Shown here: positions 59,519 through 64,000 of the stretch, piece after piece
How positions within the stretch are numbered: the first letter of the stretch is position 1
Layout of the letters: every line of letters starts with the position of its first letter
Origin: Ga0077536 sp035325705
GTDB taxonomy: Bacteria > Pseudomonadota > Gammaproteobacteria > Ga0077536
DNA: 64,000 nt
NCBI GenBank assembly: GCA_035325705.1
Contig: DAOKZI010000004.1
Span: 186,001 to 250,000 of the forward strand
Reading direction: 5' to 3'
Program-made: the position numbers and the translations under genes
Notes under the pieces: model-generated
The model's database searches: none
What the model saw: only the letters and a program-made list of their open reading frames with translations
Told to the model about the DNA's origin: nothing

Positions 59519-60180
59519 GCGTCGTCTCCGTCGTAGTGGATGATGGCCAGGAACTGGATCGGCATCTTCACGAGACGCTCGGGTCCATGCGGGATGTCGC
59601 CCTGGAAGCTCAGCGCATCGCCGGGCCGCAGCGCATAGACCTGGTTGCCGTGCCGGTAGTCGAGCTGCCCCTTCAGCATGTAGATGAACTCCATGCCGGG
59701 GTGCTGGAAGCGCGGGAAGACCTCGCTCTGATCGTCGAGCGTGATGAGGAAGGGTTCGAAACGCTTCTTCGGGCCCTGATCGTAGGACAGCAGCTCGTAG
59801 CTGTGGCCGCGCTTCGTCCCGCGCCGGACCACTACCATGCCCTTGCCGGCCGGCACGTGCCGGGCATGCCCGTCCGGGATGTCGTGGTCCTTGAACAGCG
59901 CCGACAGCGACAGGCCGATCGCCTTGCACACGCGCGCCAAGGTATCGAGGCTGGGCGTCGCCTGGCCGTTCTCGATGCGGCTCAGCATGCCGCGGCTGAT
60001 CCCGGCGAGCTCGGCGACGTCCTGGATGGTCAGGCGCTGCGCCTGGCGCTGGCGCTTGAGGCTCGCGCCGACGTAGCCGCCGAGGCTCGTCGCCGGCGCG
60101 CCCGCGGCGGCGGTCGGACGCGCGATCCGGACCGGCGCACGGGGGCTGGTAGTGGCAGGGGTCTTGGCCATACCGCCCAT
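59515..60180 (-). CDS. XRE-family regulator with C-terminal cupin domain
   Basis: 221 residues from ATG 60180 (ATG 60171 equally possible; neither has a strong ribosome site). HTH at about 38-95: 'LKRQRQAQRLTIQDVAELAG' then 'SRGMLSRIENGQATPSLDTL'. Cupin at about 135-215: 'FQHPGMEFIYMLKGQLDYRH', 'YALRPGDALSFQGDIPHGPE'. This architecture (PuuR/SutR-like) often controls polyamine, amine or glutamate genes, which fits the upstream GlnT/GltB-like operon on the same strand, 33 nt away. Confidence 0.87.
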   Translation of the reverse strand: MGGMAKTPATTSPRAPVRIARPTAAAGAPATSLGGYVGASLKRQRQAQRLTIQDVAELAGISRGMLSRIENGQATPSLDTLARVCKAIGLSLSALFKDHDIPDGHARHVPAGKGMVVVRRGTKRGHSYELLSYDQGPKKRFEPFLITLDDQSEVFPRFQHPGMEFIYMLKGQLDYRHGNQVYALRPGDALSFQGDIPHGPERLVKMPIQFLAIIHYDGDDA

Positions 60181-60213
60181 GCTAATGCATCGGACGGCGG
60201 CCGAGCGCCGCCT

Positions 60214-61533
60214 TCAGTCGCGGCGACCGGGGATCCAGCTCGTGCCCGCCAGCGGCACGCCGGCCATCGCGGCGGCCTCGATCGTCAGCGCCGCGAGGTC
60301 TTCCGGCTCGAGATTGTGGACGTGCGACTTGCCGCAGGCGCGCGCGACGATCTGCGTCTCCATCGTCAGCGTGCGCAGATAGTTCGCGAGCCGGCGGCCG
60401 CCGAGCACGGGATCGAGCCGCGCCGACAGCGCGTCGTTCTGCGTGGTGATCCCGGCCGGATCCTCACCCGCCTGCCAGTCGTCGTAGTAGCCGGCCGCGC
60501 TGCCGATCTGGCGATACTCCTCGTCCAGCGCCGGGCTGTTGTCGCCGAGCGCGATCAGCGCGGCCACGCCTATCGACACCGCGTCCGCGCCCATCGCGAG
60601 CGCCTTCGCCACGTCGGCGCCGCTGCGGATCCCGCCCGAGACGATGAGCTGCACCTTGCGGTGCATGTCGAGCTCGGTCAGCGCCTCGACGGCCTGGCGC
60701 ACGGCCGCGAGCGTCGGGATGCCGACGTGCTCGATGAACACGGTCTGCGTCGCCGCCGTGCCGCCCTGCATGCCGTCGACGACGATCACGTCCGCACCGG
60801 CCTTCACCGCGAGCATGGTGTCGTAGTAGGTGCGGCTCGCGCCGACCTTGACGTAGATCGGCTTCTCCCAGTCCGTGATCTCGCGCAGCTCGCGCAGCTT
60901 GATTTCCAGATCGTCCGGCCCGGTCCAGTCCGGATGCCGGCAGGCGCTGCGCTGATCGATGTTCGGCGGCAGATCGCGCATCGCGGCGACGCGCGGGCTG
61001 ATCTTCTGCCCGAGCAGCATGCCGCCGCCGCCCGGCTTCGCGCCCTGCCCCAGCACCACCTCGATTCCATCCGCGCGGCGCAGATCGTCCGGATTCATGC
61101 CGTAGCGCGAGGGCAGCACCTGATACACCAGGGTCGTCGAGGACTGGCGCTCTTCCGGCGTCATGCCGCCGTCGCCCGTCGTCGTGCTCGTGCCGACCGC
61201 GCTCGCGCCGCGGCCCAGCGCTTCCTTCGCCTGCGCCGACAGCGAGCCGAAGCTCATGCCCGCAATCGTGATCGGGATCTTCAGCTCGATCGGCTTCTTC
61301 GCGTAGCGCGTGCCGAGCGTCACGTGGGTATCGCAGCGCTCGCGATAGCCCTCGAGCGGATAGCGCGACATCGACGCACCGAGGAAGACGAGATCGTCGA
61401 AGTGCGGCAGGCGCCGCTTGGCGCCCCAGCCGCGAATGTCGTAGAGGCCTTCGGTTGCCGCGCGCTGGATCTCATGGATGACGTCGCGATCGAACAGCGC
61501 GGATTCGATCAGGCCCGGTGGCTTGCCGTACAT
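60214..61533 (-). CDS. FMN-binding glutamate-synthase-like domain protein (GltB2/MgsC/GlxD type)
   Basis: 439 residues from ATG 61533, preceded by GAGGA. Carries only the FMN/central barrel of glutamate synthase: 'ELKIPITIAGMSFGSLSAQA', 'GEGG'-like 'TTTGDGGMTPEE', 'QGAKPGGGGMLLGQKISPRV', 'ADVIVVDGMQGGTAATQTVF', 'VQLIVSGGIRSGADVAKALA'. Third subunit gene of a split enzyme with 61544-62233 and 62268-63215. In methylotrophs the same trio makes N-methylglutamate from methylamine-derived gamma-glutamylmethylamide; in rhizobia it is glxABCD-like. Confidence 0.87.
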   Translation of the reverse strand: MYGKPPGLIESALFDRDVIHEIQRAATEGLYDIRGWGAKRRLPHFDDLVFLGASMSRYPLEGYRERCDTHVTLGTRYAKKPIELKIPITIAGMSFGSLSAQAKEALGRGASAVGTSTTTGDGGMTPEERQSSTTLVYQVLPSRYGMNPDDLRRADGIEVVLGQGAKPGGGGMLLGQKISPRVAAMRDLPPNIDQRSACRHPDWTGPDDLEIKLRELREITDWEKPIYVKVGASRTYYDTMLAVKAGADVIVVDGMQGGTAATQTVFIEHVGIPTLAAVRQAVEALTELDMHRKVQLIVSGGIRSGADVAKALAMGADAVSIGVAALIALGDNSPALDEEYRQIGSAAGYYDDWQAGEDPAGITTQNDALSARLDPVLGGRRLANYLRTLTMETQIVARACGKSHVHNLEPEDLAALTIEAAAMAGVPLAGTSWIPGRRD

Positions 61534-61543
61534 GTCGGGGTCC

Positions 61544-62233
61544 TCAATACGCGTCGGCGTGATCGACGTGGAAGTGATAGAGGCGCCGCGCCGAGCCGTA
61601 GCGGCGGAACTCGCCCGCGTCGAGGTCCACGCCGGCCTCGCGCAGCAGCGCGGCGAGCGCGCTGCGGTGCTCTGCATCGAGCTCCTGCTCCTCGCAGTCG
61701 GCACCGAGATCGGCGATCTTGCCGCGCACGTAGATCTCGGCCTCGTAGATCGAGTCGCCGAGCGCGGCGCCGGCGTCGCCGCAGACGACCAGCCGCCCCT
61801 TCTGCGCCATGAAGGCCGACAGATGGCCGACCGAGCCGTGCACCACGATGTCGACGCCCTTCATCGAGATCCCGCAGCGCGCGGAGGCGTCGCCCTCGAT
61901 CACGACGAGGCCGCCGCGGCCCGTCGCCGCCGCCGACTGGCTCGCATTGCCTTTCACGCGCACGCTGCCCGACATGATGTTCTCGGCGAGCCCCGTCGCC
62001 GCGTTGCCGTGCACCGTCACGCGCGCGTGCTTGTTCATGCCGGCGCAGTAGTAGCCGACGTGACCGTGGATCTCGACCTCTAGCGGCGCGTCGATGCCGA
62101 CGGCGAGCGCGTGATCGCCCATCGCGTTGACGATCCGGTAGCGGCCGCCCGCGCTGCCGGCGGCGTCGTGCAGCGCCTGGTTCAGCTCGCGCACGGTATG
62201 GATCTTCAGATCGAAGGTCTGCTCTGCATTCAT
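61544..62233 (-). CDS. GXGXG-motif glutamate-synthase-like domain protein (MgsB/GlxC type)
   Basis: 229 residues from ATG 62233. Right-handed beta-helix with repeats 'VEIHGHVGYYCAGMNKHARV', 'VRVKGNASQSAAATGRGGLV', 'VVHGSVGHLSAFMAQKGRLV', as in the C-terminal domain of GltB. Ten nucleotides before the FMN subunit gene, 34 after the amidotransferase gene. Confidence 0.85.
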   Translation of the reverse strand: MNAEQTFDLKIHTVRELNQALHDAAGSAGGRYRIVNAMGDHALAVGIDAPLEVEIHGHVGYYCAGMNKHARVTVHGNAATGLAENIMSGSVRVKGNASQSAAATGRGGLVVIEGDASARCGISMKGVDIVVHGSVGHLSAFMAQKGRLVVCGDAGAALGDSIYEAEIYVRGKIADLGADCEEQELDAEHRSALAALLREAGVDLDAGEFRRYGSARRLYHFHVDHADAY

Positions 62234-62267
62234 GTTCGTCACTCCCGGGCAGGCGATTCGCGCGGCA

Positions 62268-63215
62268 TCAACCCGCCCTGGCGAGCGGGCCGCTGCCGAG
62301 CACGGCGCCCTGCTTGCCCGCCCCGCCCCACACGTAGACCGTCGCGGGCTCCGGCTCCCACAGGCGCGCGTGCTCGACGCCGGGCAGGCGCGCGATCGCG
62401 CGGTACTCGGAGGCCATCGCGACCCAGTCCGCGGTTTCGGCGAGCACGGCCGGCTTGCAGGCGATCGGATCGCGCAGTACCGCGAAGCCGTCGCTGGTGC
62501 CGATCGTGAAGGTGTAGAAGCCATCGAGCTCGGTCAGCGCGCGGCGCAGCGCCTGCTCGAGCGTCGCGCCCTGGCGGAGTTGCACGTCGAAGAACTGTGC
62601 GGCGACCTCGGTGTCGTTCTCGGTGTGGAACACCGCGCCTAGCCTGGCGAGCTTGCGCCGCAGCCGGTTGTGATTCGACAGCGAGCCGTTGTGCACGAGG
62701 CATAGATCGCTGCCGGTCGAGAACGGATGCGAGCCGGCGGTGGTGACCGCGCTCTCGGTCGCCATGCGCGTGTGGCCGATCAGGTGGCTGCCCTGCATCG
62801 AGCGCAGCGCGAAGCGCTCCGCGACCTCGCGCGGCAGGCCCACTTCCTTGTAGATCTCGATGTGGCGGCCGGCGCTGACCACCGCGATCTCCGGCAGGGC
62901 TTCGTGCAGGAAGCGCCGCACGCCGGCTTCCGGCGCCGTCAGCGTGAACAGGCAGTGGGTGTGGATGCGCCGGTGATCGACGTCGGTCCGGAACGCCTCG
63001 GTGAGCGCGGCCGCCGCGTGCGACCAGTCGTAGTCGAGCGCGGGATGCTGCAATACGAGCTTCACCGTGCCGGCCGGTACGGGATCGCGGTAGATCGCGA
63101 AGCCCGTGCTGTCGGGCCCGCGCTGGGTCATTTCGATCAGCATCGGTTCGAACAGGGCGCCGAGCTTGCTTTCGAGCGCTTTGTTTTTCAGAAACAGGCC
63201 GACGATTCCGCACAT
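62268..63215 (-). CDS. Class II glutamine amidotransferase (MgsA/GlxA type)
   Basis: 315 residues from ATG 63215; 'MCGIVGLFLKNKALESKLGA' puts the catalytic Cys at position 2, exposed after Met removal, and GAGGAG precedes the ATG. 'IGHTRMATESAVTTAGSHPF' and 'LCLVHNGSLSNHNRLRRKL' are PurF/GltB-type amidotransferase motifs. It would supply the amino or methylamino group from a glutamine-like donor to the FMN subunit. Gap of 11 nt from the GlnT gene. Confidence 0.88.
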   Translation of the reverse strand: MCGIVGLFLKNKALESKLGALFEPMLIEMTQRGPDSTGFAIYRDPVPAGTVKLVLQHPALDYDWSHAAAALTEAFRTDVDHRRIHTHCLFTLTAPEAGVRRFLHEALPEIAVVSAGRHIEIYKEVGLPREVAERFALRSMQGSHLIGHTRMATESAVTTAGSHPFSTGSDLCLVHNGSLSNHNRLRRKLARLGAVFHTENDTEVAAQFFDVQLRQGATLEQALRRALTELDGFYTFTIGTSDGFAVLRDPIACKPAVLAETADWVAMASEYRAIARLPGVEHARLWEPEPATVYVWGGAGKQGAVLGSGPLARAG

Positions 63216-63226
63216 GGCAGATCTCC

Positions 63227-64000
63227 TCAATAGAATTCGAGATAACGGTCGACCTCCCAGTCCGACACGTGGCGCGAGTACTCGACCCACTCCATGCGCT
63301 TCAGCTTGAGAAACTCGGCGATGAGCGCCGCGCCGAGCTTCTCGCCGAACAGCGGGTCCGCCGCGAGCGCGTCCAGGGCCTGGCCGAGATTCTGCGGCAG
63401 CACCGCGATGCCGCGCGCCTGCAGCTCGGCCGGGGAAAGGGCGTAGAGATTCACGTTCTGCGGCTCGCCCGGATCGAGCCTGCGATCGATGCCGTCCATA
63501 CCGGCCGCGATCACGGCCGCGGCCGCGAGATAGGGATTGCAGCTCGGATCCGGCAGCCGCATCTCGAGGCGGCCGTAGGGGATGCGCACCATCGAGGTCC
63601 GGTTATTGTCGCCGTAGGTCACATACGCCGGCGCCCAGGTCGCGCCGGACAGACTCTCGCCGACGACGAGGCGCTTGTAGGAGTTCACGCTGGGCGCGAG
63701 CAACGCGGTCAGCGCCGGCGCATGCGCGAGCAGGCCGCCGAGGAAGTGATAGGCGAGCTTGCTGAGACCGAGCTTGCGCTTGTCCCTGTCGTCGTTGAAC
63801 AGGTTGGTGCCCGCGGCATCGGCGAGCGACAGATGCATGTGCATGCCGCTGCCCGTGCGATGCCGGAAGGGCTTCGGCATGAAAGTGCAGATGAGGCCCA
63901 GCTCCTTCGCGATCTCGCCCGCCGCCATGCGGAAGAACACGAAGCGATCCGCGGCCGTGAGTGCATCGCTGTAGGTGTAGTTGACTTCGAACTGGCCGTT
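63227..64000 (-). CDS. glnT: GlnT-type glutamine synthetase/gamma-glutamylmethylamide synthetase (5' part outside window)
   Basis: 258 residues of the C-terminal catalytic part are visible. 'HRTGSGMHMHLSLADAAGTN' (metal and ammonium region), 'APSVNSYKRLVVGESLSGAT' (ATP/glutamate loop), 'NRTSMVRIPYGRLEMRLPDP'. C-terminus 'WEVDRYLEFY' is typical of GlnT/GmaS rather than GlnA, which ends with an adenylylation-type tail; the Tyr-adenylylation segment is absent. First gene seen of the GlnT-amidotransferase-GXGXG-FMN operon; methylamine or ammonia specificity cannot be told here. Confidence 0.87.
   Translation of the reverse strand, partial: NGQFEVNYTYSDALTAADRFVFFRMAAGEIAKELGLICTFMPKPFRHRTGSGMHMHLSLADAAGTNLFNDDRDKRKLGLSKLAYHFLGGLLAHAPALTALLAPSVNSYKRLVVGESLSGATWAPAYVTYGDNNRTSMVRIPYGRLEMRLPDPSCNPYLAAAAVIAAGMDGIDRRLDPGEPQNVNLYALSPAELQARGIAVLPQNLGQALDALAADPLFGEKLGAALIAEFLKLKRMEWVEYSRHVSDWEVDRYLEFY

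Noticed and set aside
1..64000. tRNA, rRNA, tmRNA or origin
   Set aside because: No T-loop/anticodon pattern, rRNA core or DnaA-box cluster was seen on either strand by reading; a tRNAscan or Rfam run would be decisive.

Overview
The window is a 64 kb stretch of G+C-rich bacterial chromosome with no rRNA or tRNA gene that I can find. Codon use, dense REP-like palindromes (GTAGCCCGGGTGCAGCG type), a two-partner secretion operon, a Pat-type protein acetyltransferase, an FNR-type site and many lipid and catabolic oxidoreductases fit a free-living gammaproteobacterium with an environmental, degradative lifestyle (Nevskiales or Steroidobacterales-like is my guess, not shown by any marker gene). 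There is no phage, plasmid or defence island; most of the window is ordinary metabolic chromosome.

Layout. 1-3.1 kb: end of a luciferase-like monooxygenase, then a reverse-strand group of HbpS-like protein, branched-chain aminotransferase and SRPBCC protein. 3.2-12.3 kb: a reverse-strand two-partner secretion operon in the order TpsB transporter, double-FecR-domain exported protein, 2056-residue TpsA exoprotein built largely of about 23 FG-GAP-like repeats. 12.4-15.4 kb: an (R)-amine-transaminase-like enzyme divergent from an acyl-CoA dehydrogenase/SDR pair. 15.6-18.4 kb: NTF2-like protein, an outer-membrane barrel with a well-formed class II FNR promoter, and a TetR regulator. 18.6-22.7 kb: perfect palindromic operator, Pat-like acyl-CoA synthetase/acetyltransferase, Rid protein, and an NTF2-like protein carrying a histone-H1-like tail. 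22.7-29.6 kb: giant AsmA-like protein, aldo/keto reductase, PHA depolymerase. 29.8-34.2 kb: second luciferase-like enzyme, two small envelope proteins, and an ECF42-type sigma factor with its DGPF (YciI) partner. 34.2-47.4 kb: repeat cluster with a nested MITE-like element, TLC-like transporter, Tat-exported aldo/keto reductase, FMN-binding protein, GDPD, PQQ dehydrogenase, amidase, MAPEG protein, sirtuin, M20 amidohydrolase and NADP-type glutamate dehydrogenase. 47.6-55.7 kb: DsbA-like isomerase, polysaccharide deacetylase, cNMP/DUF1003 protein, acyl-CoA dehydrogenase, FadB-like and thiolase beta-oxidation genes, AhpD-like protein. 55.7-56.8 kb: a low-G+C scar with an hlyD fragment between two copies of the ahpD 3' end. 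56.9-64 kb: an A1S_2505-like protein, an exported SurE, and a reverse-strand operon of GlnT-type glutamine synthetase plus three separately encoded glutamate-synthase-like domains and an XRE/cupin regulator, resembling the N-methylglutamate (gmaS-mgsABC) or rhizobial glnT/glx arrangement.

How parts work together. Beta-oxidation (two acyl-CoA dehydrogenases, FadB-like, thiolase), PHA mobilisation, Pat acetylation and sirtuin deacetylation together suggest acetyl-CoA-centred metabolism under lysine-acetylation control. Nitrogen assimilation is represented by GdhA and the GlnT/GltB-like operon.

The most striking non-coding content is the set of intergenic repeats: REP/BIME units, two families of twin-arm elements whose arms are tandem 9-mers, a 25-nt hairpin family, and a 190-bp element with 18-bp perfect terminal inverted repeats inserted in a REP. 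The best candidates for follow-up are the TpsB-FecR-TpsA operon, the ECF42 promoter with a 27-codon leader ORF, the FNR promoter with a terminator-like leader, the H1-tailed NTF2 protein, and the hlyD scar.
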